From contig NW_022985455.1 of NCBI RefSeq assembly GCF_010093595.1, forward strand, positions 226,898-290,897: a stretch of 64,000 nt of DNA, given 5' to 3'. Positions 22,562-34,435 of the stretch are shown piece by piece. Position 1 is the first letter of the stretch, and every line of letters begins with the position of its first letter. Both the position numbers and the translations under genes were made by a program. The DNA comes from Mytilinidion resinicola. Taxonomy: Eukaryota; Ascomycota; Dothideomycetes; Mytilinidiales; Mytilinidiaceae. The notes under the pieces were generated by a model. That model did no database searches. It was not told where the DNA came from and worked only from the letters and a program-made list of their open reading frames with translations.

Positions 22562-25500
22562 ATGGCAGAAGACCAGGGATCTCAGACAGCCCTTCAACCC
22601 ATTAGCAAACCTTTGACTTTAATGTCAGTATCTCTCTACTTCTAGATGGCTCCTTCAAATCGATGCTAACTTGCTTCATTCGCATAGCCCCGTTGTGATC
22701 AAAGAAGCAGCTCTCGACAGCCCTACCTTTCGCGCGACCGCCGTACATTTTGGCGAACAAATCGACCTAATTGAGCGCTGGCTCGAAAACTACATCAAGT
22801 CCGTCTCGAGGCTCGCCTCCGAAGTCACAGCTCTCGAGGGCATCGTCAACAACTACATCGCGGCGTCGGCCCCGCCTCTACAAGTCTCAGAAGCAGTCAT
22901 CGACCATGACTACACAGCGCTGGCGCTCAAGCGGTTCGGGGAGGGCGCGAAGGAGTTCTGGACGGCGACATTGCGGGGGATGAAGCGCGCCGAAATGGTG
23001 GTTGTGGACCCGATTCGCAGTTTCCTACAGAACGATCTGAGGATGCTAAAGGAGAGCCGGAAGATACTCGACCAGAGTCAGAAACAGTTTGATGGGCTGC
23101 TTGCGCGGTATAGCGGCCAAGCAAAGACGAAAGAGCCGAGTTCACTGCGCGAGGATGCGTTTCAACTCCACGAGGCGAGGAGAGCCTACTTGAAAGCTAG
23201 CATGGATTTCTGCGTCATGTCACCACAGGTCAGGGGTACACTGGATAAATTGATGGTACGGGTGACCTCAGATCAGTGGCGAGATATGAAAGGCGCGAGG
23301 GAATCGTCGTCGAGCGCCTTTACGAAATTTAGTGTGGAAATGGATCGAGTGAGGGGGTGGAGTAGGGAAATGGAGAACGGCGAAAGAGTGTTCAAGAGAG
23401 AATTGCATATGGCAAGGAAGGAGATTGAGGCAAATGCGGAGCTAGCTGCGAGACCTTCGAGGGAGCTAGACTACTATGCGGCGTCAACGGTGCCATACCT
23501 CGGATCACAAGGCCCATCGTCTGCTAATCAGCCATCGCCGGCGAAGCCCACCCCTGAGAAAGCAGAGAAACAGAGTTGGCTCTTTCAAAGAACAATCACA
23601 GGAAAACCGGCGAGGACTGTATGGGTCAGAAGATGGTTCTTCGTTAAAAATGGAATATTTGGCTGGTTGACCCAGGGCTCAAGATCCGGCGCCGTGGAAG
23701 AGTCTGAGAAGATCGGGGTGTTATTATGTGGAATTCGACCTGCTTTCCAAGAAGAACGGCGATTCTGCTTCGAAGTCAAGACCAAGGATACGAACATTTT
23801 GCTCCAAGCCGAGACCCAGAGTGAGCTTATCGACTGGATTGCAGCGTTCGAGGGGGCAAAACGAAAGGCTTTGGAAGATACCGCGCGAACGGACACGCCA
23901 GCTGGCTCCCAAAGGCTCGATGCTGCATTCTCAATCAGTCCACCTGTCGCTCCGGAATTTGCTGCAAGGACTGCAGATGGTCATGTTTCTCAACTTAGTG
24001 ATGAGCTCGGCCCTGTGGAAAGATCGGAAACTCTACCAATACCTGGAGTGGAGGGTGGCCTTGCTACTCGAGGTAGCTTTGACGTTTCTCAGTCACGCCG
24101 GGGTACCGGATTTGATAGGGATGGTGAAAGTAGCAGTCGAGATCACGCTGCAAGAATCATCCAGAAATTGGATCTACATCGCAAATCTACCATCAATCCT
24201 CAAATTACTGGAAATGCACCGACACCAGCTTCAGGTGGCATAGCAAGCTTGATATCCTCAAGCCTGATGTCAGCTAGTCACAATGTACTGCCTGCAGCGC
24301 AGCAGATTGCATCACCAGCACCAGGAATACCAGATCCCAGACTCGCATCTGTGCAGAACATTCCTACTAGCAGTCTCTCTCCCTCCACTCTCGCAAACCC
24401 CCCTACGGCGACGAATTTAAGTAAAGCTGCTGTCGCTATTACTGGAGAGCGCGGTATTGCGCTTAGTAGATCTGATGGAGGAATGCCAGGAGGATTGATG
24501 GCAAATTTGTGGGGTTCCATGAATTGGGGTTACATTAACCGCCTCGAAAGGGGAGAGGTGCAGCCATCTCACGAGCGAAGCCTGTCGCAGCCTCCAAGCC
24601 CTGCCGGTCGCTCCGCTGCCCTTCTACCAGCGGAACGCTCTACAGACGTATCATCGCCAGGATCGCGGAACGTATCTCCCGCGCCCTCTACGCATCGAAA
24701 AACGATGAGTCTTGGTGGGCCTATTCCCTCTATTGTGCAGCGGCCGTCCATTGTCACAGATGACTTTCCAAACTACTACCCGATCCCACTTCGAGTTCAG
24801 GATGCTCAATTCCGGATGCTCTTTCCTAATGTTCTTCGCGAGGACAAAGTGGTTCTTGTGTTTCGAGCTGTCTGGAATCCGACGGACCAGCAGGAATTTC
24901 CCGGGCGAGTCTACGTGACCGCCCGAGATATGTACTTCTACAGCAATTATCTTGGGCTAGTCCTAATCACTGGGCTTGGGCTTGCCTCCATTGACGAGGT
25001 CACTGCGGCTCCTGGCAAGGACTGCGACTTTCTGTTCGTACACTTCAAGGACCGATCGAGGCCGGATGAGGCGACGAGGGTCACAATCAAAACTTTCTTG
25101 GAACCTTTGAGACTTCTCCAGCGACGGCTCAACTATCTCGTCCGCAACGCCAACCACCAAGACACCAGTTTAGAAGATGTTCTCAAACATCTCATTCGGA
25201 TGGAGGTTGACGATAACGCTCACAGCCCAAGCGCAGAGAGCTGGGAGGATGTTTCGGTCAATACGCCCATGGATGGTTATGGTGGCAAAGATGTCAAAGC
25301 AAGTCTGCGAATTGATGGTAACCTGTTCTCCGGTCCGGGTGCCATACCTGTCAGTAAGAACGCTACTAAGTTCAAGCTGCCTTCGCAACCGGTCTTGTAT
25401 GCCCCTGCTGGCATGACGCAGGTCGCAGTCGAAAAAGAGCTTCCCATAAGCCCGAAAGCGCTATTCCACATTCTCTTTGGAGACAAGAGTACGATATTTC

Positions 25501-26874
25501 AGATGCTCTATAGGGATCGATGGGCAGACCGCATCGTTCAGAGTCCATGGGTACAGCTTGATGCAGGCCTCCAACGGCGGGACTTTGAATATGAAGTCGC
25601 GCTGGGCGATAAGTCTGGGTCGGCACAAGCAATGGTGGTGAACGACTACCAGATCATCGAGGTCTACAATGACCATCTTTGCTACTGTGTCGCGGATAGG
25701 AAGACGCCCTGGCATCTGCCTCTATCGGACCATTTCACCCTTGTTAGCAGGATCGTTATAACGCACGTAGCGAAATCACGATGCAAGTTGGCCATATACA
25801 CCAAAGTCGATTGGTCGTGGACACCGAAATTCACTCGCAGCTTGATTGAAAAGCAAGGTCTTCGCGATCTTGAACTTGATGCAATGGACCTCGCGGATGT
25901 CATAAGTGAGCAGGTGGAGAAGCTCGGCAGCAATGTTCGGACTGGTAAGGTGATTTCAATCTTTGGTCAAGTTGGGCAGGCGAATCAAGCCACGCAATTA
26001 CCTGCATCGGAATTACCGGTTTCAACACGTCCACGCCGGTTCAAGTTGAAGAGACGCAGTCTTGCCTCTGTGGTATTCAAGCTATCAGCCATTTTCGCTG
26101 TCAGCGCAATGAATACGGTATTAGGGTGGCTGATAGCTGCATTGAACGGCCTCTTCGAAGTATGCACGACGCATACGCTGCTTATCGGACTATTGGCGCT
26201 GAGCGGTACGACGAACTTGTTCTATTCATCGCGGGACTCGTACCAGTGGTGGAACGAGCGCAACGCCGAGAAGTTCATGGCACGGTTGGGAGTTGGACCG
26301 AGCACGAATATGGCACGGACCGTGTATCTGAGAGATGTGGAGGAGAGCGTACTGGGACTCAACCTCACGGAGGGCCTGGGAATGGACGATGGAAACAGAT
26401 GGTACGTTGCTCTTTCCTTTGCACTTCCGCTACATTCCCGACTTAAGTCTCGATTCAAATATACTAATGTGACTCTCCAGTCTCCACACGTTCGCAGATC
26501 TCCTAAGCAACCCGTATAGCGGGCAAGTGTCGCCGTTGACGCCGCTATCATCAAGATCAACCAAGCAGACGTCCAGCCGTATCCACCGCACACGGCAGCA
26601 TTTGGGAGCATACCGACACGATCTCCTCGTGTCCTTGCGAGTTGTCAACCGAGTCGAGCGAGAGGTACTAGCAGCCGAGTACGAGAATTGGCTGTTGGAT
26701 GAGAGGGGAAGATGCGGGCGAATGGAGACATTGCTCAATTCGACGGAAGTCGGGCAAGAGAAGGGACGGACAGGGATGGAAGCACAAGGTGTGCGGACAT
26801 GGGTGGAGAAGTATTGTGGTGATTGCGAAAGGGAATTGGGCGAAGTGACGCAGAGAGGGCGGGGTTTCGCATGA
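22562..26874 (+). CDS. BAR-PH-GRAM-VASt sterol-transfer protein (Sip3/Lam-like)
   Basis: This is a homologue of yeast Sip3/Lam3-type proteins, which move sterol between ER and plasma membrane at contact sites. I model three exons, 22562..22623, 22688..26401 and 26481..26874, giving 1389 aa in frame. The first intron splits codon 21, so the true start is MAEDQGSQT rather than an internal Met. Visible domains are a helical BAR region (about residues 25-265), a PH domain (about 305-410, with VWVRRWFFVKNGIFGW), a Ser/Pro-rich linker, a GRAM region (about 725-840), a VASt/StART-like lipid-binding domain (about 935-1100) and two adjacent membrane segments (about 1148-1196). The tail after the last intron is basic and helical. 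No damage is seen. Gene name left blank because fungi carry several paralogues. Confidence 0.92.
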
Positions 26875-27834
26875 TTACGATGATGGCAAGTGTATGATGT
26901 TTGATGTTTGGGCGGTCGGCCGTGTAGGCTTGAATGGCTTGCTGCATGGTCCGATCTTTGGCGGCGTGAAACGTGCATGGGATGGACGTTAGTTTCTATT
27001 CATATTATACCATATACCATAGTCGACGATCTCGGACGGGTTGAGCATCTTGTTCCAGGCAAGCATTGGAAACAGCGGAGCGGGTCGGTACCGCTCCAAG
27101 TCAGCTCAAGGGTCCGCTAGGGCTGACGATGTGGACAAGGCGATATGCGTATCTGCAGCCCCAGAAAGATGACCGCCTAGGGGTGGAGGCTGCAGGTATA
27201 ATTGGCGACACAAGGCTGCGACACAGGGCTGGCCAGGCGTGCAACATGGCACAACTCGATGTCAGCAGTGCACCCTCGACACACGGCATCGTCTGCTGCC
27301 CAACTTCCCCTCTCGACTTGGTCACTACCGCATCGCATGTTAGAGCATACATCCCATACATCCCATACATCCCCGGTGCTGCTCACCATCGCCCAACACG
27401 TGCCTGCAGCGCCCAGCAACGACACTACACAACTATACCACCTGCCTGGGCATGTCCCGCGTCGGACTAGAAGCATAGACCGCACACGAACACATTCGGC
27501 AAGACATGTAGTGCTGCTACCATCCCATACTCTACTGCACCGTCTCACAATTTGCATCTAACCCTCTCGCCTTGATTTGACCTCGCATCTTCCCCATGGG
27601 GCCCCATCCAGGCTGCCCATCCTCCAGCTGTCGTCCACCTTCATTGATCGCAGCTAAGACAGTCTGCGGGCCGCTGCCAGCTTCATCAATCTGCTTCAGC
27701 CTTTCACGCGGCCAGACTACGGACGCTACCAGAGCGGAAGGAATTGGAACAGGACAGGGGCTCAGCTATCGGGCTCCTCATCACCAACTTCAACTCTTTC
27801 TTGTTCCATTTGTTTGTGCAGCAAACCCCCGGAG
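26875..27834. other. Intergenic stretch with a short tandem repeat
   Basis: No gene is supported. A 9-bp unit (CATCCCATA) is repeated about three times near 27349-27375. The right part, C/T-rich and just before the next ATG, is probably the promoter and leader of the transcription-factor-like gene. Confidence 0.5.
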
Positions 27835-30013
27835 ATGACACCAGCCACAGCTGCTCCGCCCAAGCAGGTGCGGCGACGGCGCAGAAGGAAGCATGAGGGA
27901 CCCCCAACCCTTCAATTCGTTACCGCCACCGATCCGGAGCAGTTCAAGGACCGGGCCACTATGAAAGGCGTCCGCTCGCAGGCCATGATCCAGTATCGCT
28001 ACAAGCTGGACAAGAGCAAGGAAACTAGCACTCGGTCAACATTGCAACAAGCATTTATGCCCGAACCCTCATCCTCTACCACCAGCCAGCTTCCCAGCCC
28101 CGACCCAATACCACCTGATACGCCCGTCTCCCAACTACCTCTAAGGTTCAACTTTGCCGATTTCCAGCCTTCAGATCGCAATCCCGAAGAGGACGGCTCC
28201 CAGGAGATTTACCACTCTTTGCTAAGCGATCCCTCCTTCATGACCCTGACGGGTTACCGAAAGGCCCTGATTGCTGTCCAGCTAGACTATGCTCGCATCA
28301 AGCCCATTAGCGACCATGAAACAAACGACGAGAGGGAACTGACCTTTGTTCGGGGTATTGTTGAGAAAATGCAGCCATCTTCTTTCCCAAGTGCCGCACT
28401 CACCTATGACGGGACCGATCCTTTTCGCGTTCTACCTCAATTTGCCAGTAAGGGCGTGTCATCAGTAGACCTAATTCGACAGTGTACGTATCTCTTGATC
28501 TCATCATTGTACAGTCTCATCTCTTAGCCTGTATACATGAAAAAGTGACGACTCATCGGTCCTAGATGATACCGTTCTAACTCGTGTCTAGCCACTCGAT
28601 ACTTCGTAGCCTCAACGACCCTCGATGTTTGGGTTCCCATAGTCATGACACATCCACATGCGCTCCTCAGCACTTGCTGCGTTACAAGCACCTATGTTGA
28701 TATGATGAACGGTCTTAAGACTGACAGCGAAAGGAGCACTCTGATTAAGAACGAATCAATCATCTGGATCAATCGTGAGCTTTCGAATCTAGCAACTCAG
28801 ACTACCGATATGACCATCATCTTAATACTTCATCTCCTTGCGGGCGAACTTCGAAACTGTGATGAAAATGTATTCAGAATCCATGAGTCAGGTATTGAAC
28901 GTATCATAGTGCAAAGAGGAGGCATGGATAAGCTTGGTTGGGACGGTGTGGTGGCCGGACTGACTGTATCGTAAGTCCCACTAACTCAAGTCTCCTAACA
29001 AAAGACCGCACTAATTTGCTCAAAGTGTTATTTATGACATCTATATCTTCACAGAACGACAGCCAGCTGCCATGTTTCAAAGCTACATACCAAAACGCTC
29101 CAATCCTCTCAAGACATCGACCGCCATCCCCGAATCTCCATTCTACTGCCCACGCTCCGAATTCTTCACCATCGCCGCAAGCCCTCTCTGCACTGAGCAG
29201 ATCTACAACATCCTTGCAGATATGCGTGACCTCACTGAGGTTTTCATGTCCCATTACAATACTCCATCTAGTACCGGAAGCCTCAGCGACCTAATCGATC
29301 CCCTCTTCGACCCCCTCTTCTTCCCGTCCTCTACTCCACCCGCGCCCAATCCAGCCGCCACAGCAGCCTACGAAAGCAAACTCAATGCTTTCCAATCCCG
29401 ACTCTCTCAGCATCCATCTGCTCACATCTTGAACCACGCCCACACCCACAACTGGCTCTACGAAAGCATTCGCCTCGCCGCCGTCATCTACACCACCGCT
29501 CTCGTGAACCGCATCCCCCTTTCCGCCGCTTCGTATTTCCCCGATGCTGCCCTCACCACCTTAGACACAGCCTCATTCGCGACCCACCCAACCAATCTCG
29601 CCATATCCCTCTACGAGGCTATGAAACGCACGGATATGAGTTCATGCTGGGGCGGTCTCAGCGGCGTCTTCTTCTGCATTAGTCTTATCGGCGCCACTGC
29701 GGCAAGGACGTCGAATATACCATGCACCTTCCTGCCAACTCGTGGGAATGAGCCACAAACGGGTGGCTTCGGGGTGGGTGCAACGTCTCCCTTCGAGCAG
29801 AGCTCACGGTCGAGGACGGGCTCGGAGGCCTCATTCCCCCCCTTGCCATCACCGCGGGATAAAGAGCGCAGACAATGGGCACGCCGGTGCATGATCATGT
29901 ACACGACGCGCGTACGAACGGTGCTAGTCTTCGGCCACCCCGTCGCGACGATTGCGGCACAAAAGCGGCTTTTAGCCGTCATGGAGGTGCTGGGGCGGGG
30001 CTGGTGTCAGTGA
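27835..30013 (+). CDS. Fungal transcription-factor-like protein without zinc cluster
   Basis: I model three exons, 27835..28483, 28592..28970 and 29026..30013, giving 671 aa in frame. After a basic RRRRRRK patch, residues 25-55 (LQFVTATDPEQFKDRATMK) match the N-terminal motif of a fungal group often annotated as 'tachykinin family', whose C-terminal half resembles the fungal-specific transcription-factor domain. The middle and C-terminal parts are helical, with an RHSG-like HESGIERIIVQRGGMDKLG segment typical of that domain. There is no Zn2Cys6 cluster, so DNA binding is doubtful; a regulatory or cofactor role is inference. The start at 27835 is the first ATG of the frame. No operonic context. 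Confidence 0.75.
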
Positions 30014-30556
30014 AAGTAGTTCCGGTACCCTTTGGGTGGAGCTTCAATTCATTTTTTGCGGTCGTTTTATGTATGCATGTTTAGCGATATGTTTGTGTGT
30101 TAACTAACTATTGGCCTTTGGCGATATGTTTTGGAGTATTTGATATCCAATTCTTATTCAACGCCTTTCGATTCTTTTACAAACTATGCTAAATTTTCTT
30201 GCATTGGCGTGATGGTCCTCAGCATGGTGCATACCCTTCCAAAATCACACTTCTACACGCCCCCTGAGTTCCCGGAAGCTGTTGGGTTGAAGTATTTCAC
30301 AGGTCAGATTCACGGCCTCTAATCTTTGACATCACGAGTTCGTTCAGGTCGCATGGGCCAGGGGCGCCTGAAGGTCGTGTATATTCCCCCCAAAACCACC
30401 ACCACACATGCCTTTACATTACGTTCTCATGTCCACATTACTTATACAGCCCCCCCTAAGCGTATCCAACTCAACCGCCTCATAGGCCCCCATTCCCCTT
30501 TCACATCTTTACTTCTTTTACTTCTTCTTTGCTCCAAACCACATCTCTCACCTTAT

Positions 30557-30670
30557 GCGTACCAGTGGACAACGCCGTCTGAGGTGACCTGACGGGTTCT
30601 AAACACATCGCACTCAGATTCACAATAGTGCCTTAGCGGACCTCACAGTGGCATCCAGGTATACGCAGAC
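30557..30670. mobile_element. Copy of dispersed repeat family R2 (MITE-like)
   Basis: It carries the family landmarks CGCCGTCTGAGGTG near its left end and GCGGACCTCACAGTGGCATCCAGG near its right end. It ends about 26 bases from the stop codon of the minus-strand gene at 30696. The rest of 30014-30556 shows nothing I recognise. Confidence 0.55.
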
Positions 30671-30695
30671 TCACGTCCTATTACCCACAACTCAA

Positions 30696-32357
30696 TCACG
30701 CTAGCACCATCCCCTCCCCGAACCCCTCCAGCCCCACCGCCTCATAAACCCCCCCCTCGGCCTTCCCCTTCCTCGCCTCTCCCGCCTCTTCTTCTCCCCA
30801 AACCACCCACCCAACCTGCCACGTCCACGCCGCCGTCACCAGCCGCGCGACCCTCGCTACATCGCCCACACCCAACGGCAGCGGCTTCTTCAGGACATCC
30901 GCCAATTGCGCACCCAGCGTGTCCCTCCCCCCCTTCCGGCTCCTATTTTCATCAATGCCGGAACTTCGCTCCTTCGCAACCGCCTCCGCGTACGCCCCCT
31001 CCATCTCCGCCCGACACGCCACCTCCACCGCTTCCCTCTCTCCCTCCCCTAGCATCCTCACGAGCGCCGAAAGCGCCGCGACGTAGCGGCTCGATCGCGC
31101 CGCGCCCGTCGCAATATCCGTGTCTTCGACGCGCGGCGTGTAGCCCACGTAGCCCGCCGTGCGGAGCCATTTGACGGTATTCTCAACTCTTAGGTACGGG
31201 CCGAGCTGCGCCGAGGGGGCGTGGACTTGGATCTTGTGGATGAGGTTCTCGAGCAGGGGGAGGAGGTTTCCGAGGGGCAGGCCGGCGGAGGCGGTGAAGC
31301 GCGCGGCGTGGATCAAAGGGACGGAAGCGAGAGGCGGGAGGCCGGCTGTGAGGGGGAGGGAGGCCAGGAGGTGCGGGAAGGTGGGAGGTGGAGTGGTGTT
31401 GAGGGTGGAGATGGAGGTGGGAGAGCGGTGCGAGAAGCCGCCCCAGGATACGCGGTGGGTCGGGGCGCTGACGGACTCGTCGGTGCGGTAGCGGCGGCGG
31501 CGGGTGGACCAGGAGCGGCGAGGGGAGGCAGGTGTCGTGGCTGTGGTTAGGACGCTGTTGGATCGCTGCGGGAAGGGCCGTGGAGAGGGGGTCGGTCGTA
31601 GACTGAGGGTGTGGAACGTCGTTGTTGTAACAAAAGGAAGGCGAGACAGGTAGTTTGTCTGGTAGGTTGAAACCGGGTTGGTCAGGCCAATAGCGCTGTG
31701 CCCTTTCTTGAGGATGGGGAGGGCTTCGGGGTCGATGAAGAGGGCGTGGGTAGTGTCCTGGTCGCTGGCGAATGGAATAGAACCGCAGGCTATGTGTTTC
31801 GCAAATAGGATCGAGTAGCTACCACCGGGTGCTGGTTGCTGAATTGCCGGCGGCGTGTTGTACCGGAGCCGTATTTGGTGGACATTGTTCGACGACGTCT
31901 CACTCCGGAGCGACATTCCGAATGCGCCGCTGCCTTGAATGCTAGGCGTGGCCTTCTCATCATGTGAGGCGACCGTCAGTGGCACGCCAAGAACGAATGA
32001 CAGCGCCACAAGCTCCTCGGGACTGATGGGGATGCAGGGCTGGCCATCGACTAGGAGCACGTCTGATCGATCTCCTGATCGTGATCCTTTTCCGGCAAAT
32101 GATTGGCGCCTCTCGGCCGACAGGTCCTCGCTTTCGAATTTTCGGGACTTCCTCCGTCGCCGAGATCCGTTGGTAGGTTTCGAGAGACTTGTGAGAGATG
32201 AAAAGGCTTCAGACGATGGTCGCCCTTCAGAAAGCTGCGAAAGTAGGTGATGGCTGTCTCCAGCCTTGAGAATGCCGTGGACGCTCGGTGCCGTGGAAAC
32301 TGGTTTCTTTGTGACCCATGGCCACGAGAATGCTTGTAATGTTGGCGCTTTACCCAT
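30696..32357 (-). CDS. Conserved-looking fungal protein of unknown function (553 aa)
   Basis: This is an intronless 553-aa frame I do not recognise. The N-terminal 110 residues are Ser/Arg-rich and probably disordered (SRRRRKSRKFESEDLSAERR). From about residue 112 (GQPCIPISPEELVALSFVLG) to 260 the sequence looks folded. A Ser/Thr/Pro- and Arg-rich linker follows (about 260-330). A Leu/Ala-rich helical region (about 340-553) contains TVKWLRTAGYVGYTPRVEDTD. No signal peptide, membrane segment or catalytic motif is visible. The frame is long and GC-biased in the third position, so coding is likely. It is divergent from the gene-poor stretch to its right. Confidence 0.7.
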   Translation of the reverse strand: MGKAPTLQAFSWPWVTKKPVSTAPSVHGILKAGDSHHLLSQLSEGRPSSEAFSSLTSLSKPTNGSRRRRKSRKFESEDLSAERRQSFAGKGSRSGDRSDVLLVDGQPCIPISPEELVALSFVLGVPLTVASHDEKATPSIQGSGAFGMSLRSETSSNNVHQIRLRYNTPPAIQQPAPGGSYSILFAKHIACGSIPFASDQDTTHALFIDPEALPILKKGHSAIGLTNPVSTYQTNYLSRLPFVTTTTFHTLSLRPTPSPRPFPQRSNSVLTTATTPASPRRSWSTRRRRYRTDESVSAPTHRVSWGGFSHRSPTSISTLNTTPPPTFPHLLASLPLTAGLPPLASVPLIHAARFTASAGLPLGNLLPLLENLIHKIQVHAPSAQLGPYLRVENTVKWLRTAGYVGYTPRVEDTDIATGAARSSRYVAALSALVRMLGEGEREAVEVACRAEMEGAYAEAVAKERSSGIDENRSRKGGRDTLGAQLADVLKKPLPLGVGDVARVARLVTAAWTWQVGWVVWGEEEAGEARKGKAEGGVYEAVGLEGFGEGMVLA

Positions 32358-32626
32358 TTAAGCTTTGCGTAGGGGAATAATAGAGTACTTGTAGGATGAA
32401 TACAGAAATAGGACAGTGATTCAAGGGTGATGATGGCGAGTAGGGAGGCGACCGAAAAAATGATGGTGCAACAGGGCTGCACTTGCAGATATGTCGGTGT
32501 TTGGATAACGAAGTTAACCCAAGCGGAAAGGGCGGTCTGGGGCATCAGGTCAGCGCTATCATTCGGGGAACTGCCCTACGTCTCTGAAAGTGCAGGTGAA
32601 CTCTGGCATGGATAGGCAGGGTTTGC

Positions 32627-32754
32627 TGAACACGAAGTGGCAGTCCAACACCGTCTGAGGTGGCCCGAAGAGCTACCGGACCTGCTGAAACTGTCGTTTC
32701 CCGAATCGTCTTAACTTACCAGGGAGCCTCAAGCGGTGCCAGGCAAGTGTACAC
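32627..32754. mobile_element. Copy of dispersed repeat family R2 (MITE-like)
   Basis: It contains ACACCGTCTGAGGTGGCCC, CTGAAACTGTCGTTTC and, at the right end, CAAGCGGTGCCAGGCAAGTGTACAC. The left end has a partial match to the inverted terminus. It lies in the promoter side of the 553-aa gene. Confidence 0.6.
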
Positions 32755-34435
32755 AAGCCTGAAGTGAGTGTGTCGCAAGAATATGAAATTGTAGGATGAA
32801 ATCACAAATTCGTGGACTGCCACTTTTTGTCCAAGGAAGCCCGATATGTCTGGGAAGAGCGCGATGGTTCTTGCTTTCGATTAGTCTTTTGTGCAACTAG
32901 GGCATCCAGATACTTATATGAGCACCCCTGGCGCGCAGCAGGGTACGGAAGCGAGGAATGCCGAGACGCGAGAAAAGAACTGTGCGAAATTATGATAACT
33001 AGGCAGAAGACGGAATAAGTAGTCGAAGGTCCCAATTACAAGTGCACGTGCAGTAAACGCAGTCTGTATGGAAGACGCTCATTTGTCAGCGGCGAAATTT
33101 TCGACCGGAACCCCCGGGGGCCTGACTCCAACAGAATGTTCGCGTTGTAATCCGCGCGCCTAACGGACTTTGAAGTGACGAGTAATCGTAAAGCGCTGAT
33201 GGATGCTTGCAAAGGAACAAGAACATAGCCAAACACTGGACAATGTGCGAAATACCTTTGAGTCTTGGACGTGGCGGCTTGCTGCAGATAAGCAATCCAA
33301 AGGCTTGATATGTCCTTCACAAACGCTTGAAGACTTCAAGGCATGCTATTTATGTCGCATTACCGTTATCTTTGGCTCCTTTGAAACAAGCTTCTACCCA
33401 GGTGTTGAGGAAGGAAGCGGAAGCTGGCTAGTGGCCCGCCGTTCTGAAAAAGGATGAATGACCAACGGCCACGTTCCACATTGAAAGACATCATCGCATG
33501 CAAGAAAAAGGCCTGATCTAGCTTGGAGATGGGTGACGGCGGCCTGGATTCAGAACGTAGCTGTTCGGACGATTTGAGAGACGAGCAAGCCCAGGGCATT
33601 AGCCTGCAGGTTTCAATGGTGGTGTGTTCAGGACGCAGGATGTGGAGTGACCAAGGAGATGCCAGACTGCCTACAGTCGTAGGGCTTGCTTCGATCAAGT
33701 GCCATGACTGGTGATGGAGTTATGAGAGTGGTAGTAAAGACGGCTCCGGAAGTGATAACGGCCGCCTGCCAAGGCACTAGAGCTATACACCACCGCGCAT
33801 CACGTGTGTACCACTTCGGCCCCTGTGTAGGGATGCGGGTGTGGCGTCCAGTTTCACCACCATGGCGGGTTCATGCGTTGTGAAGTCGGATCATGCGCGT
33901 GAGATAAGGACTTTGATTCGATAGCAGCATGATGTGGAAGTAAGCTTCGGCATGTCACTAATACCAAACAGATTAGAGGCAGCGAGAGAGTTCATATCTT
34001 TGAATCAACGATAATCTAGTATGTCCCGGTCAATCCACACGACCTTCACTTGCGTAACAATCGTAGACAATGACCATGTCCGAAAAGAAGTTTTCTGTGC
34101 CTGGTACGCACTATTGCAGCCCAGTCAACCAATATCCAGTGCACTAGGAAAGAAGATCCGTCACACAAGCCGACCGCCCGTCTTCACCGTATACTCCAGA
34201 AGGAAAAGAAGAACCAGCTTACAAAGGAGATAGAAGCAAGCGTATGCAAAGCAGAAATAGGGTTGACAATGGCCCGCAGTGTTGCACCCCTGGCCCGCCA
34301 GTCTCCTGCACAACTGAGCACACCGGTTGCTGACAGCTTTCCTCCATTGTTAGGAGCCCAAATCGAGTCGGGGTGCTGCGCTAATGACCACAAAGCAAGT
34401 CTATTGGAACACCCCCGACCGCGTCAGGGCGGGTC
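32755..34435. other. Gene-poor stretch
   Basis: No gene is supported. The frames on either strand are short, overlapping and domain-free. I looked for spliced models and found none with recognisable protein. Confidence 0.5.

Noticed and set aside
27177..27561. Overlapping frames on both strands in the promoter of the transcription-factor-like gene
   Set aside because: They reflect low-complexity and short tandem repeats; neither strand gives a protein with plausible structure.
31159..31550. Plus-strand frames inside the 553-aa gene
   Set aside because: They are GC-rich shadows of the minus-strand frame, with Gly/Arg-rich composition typical of antisense reading.
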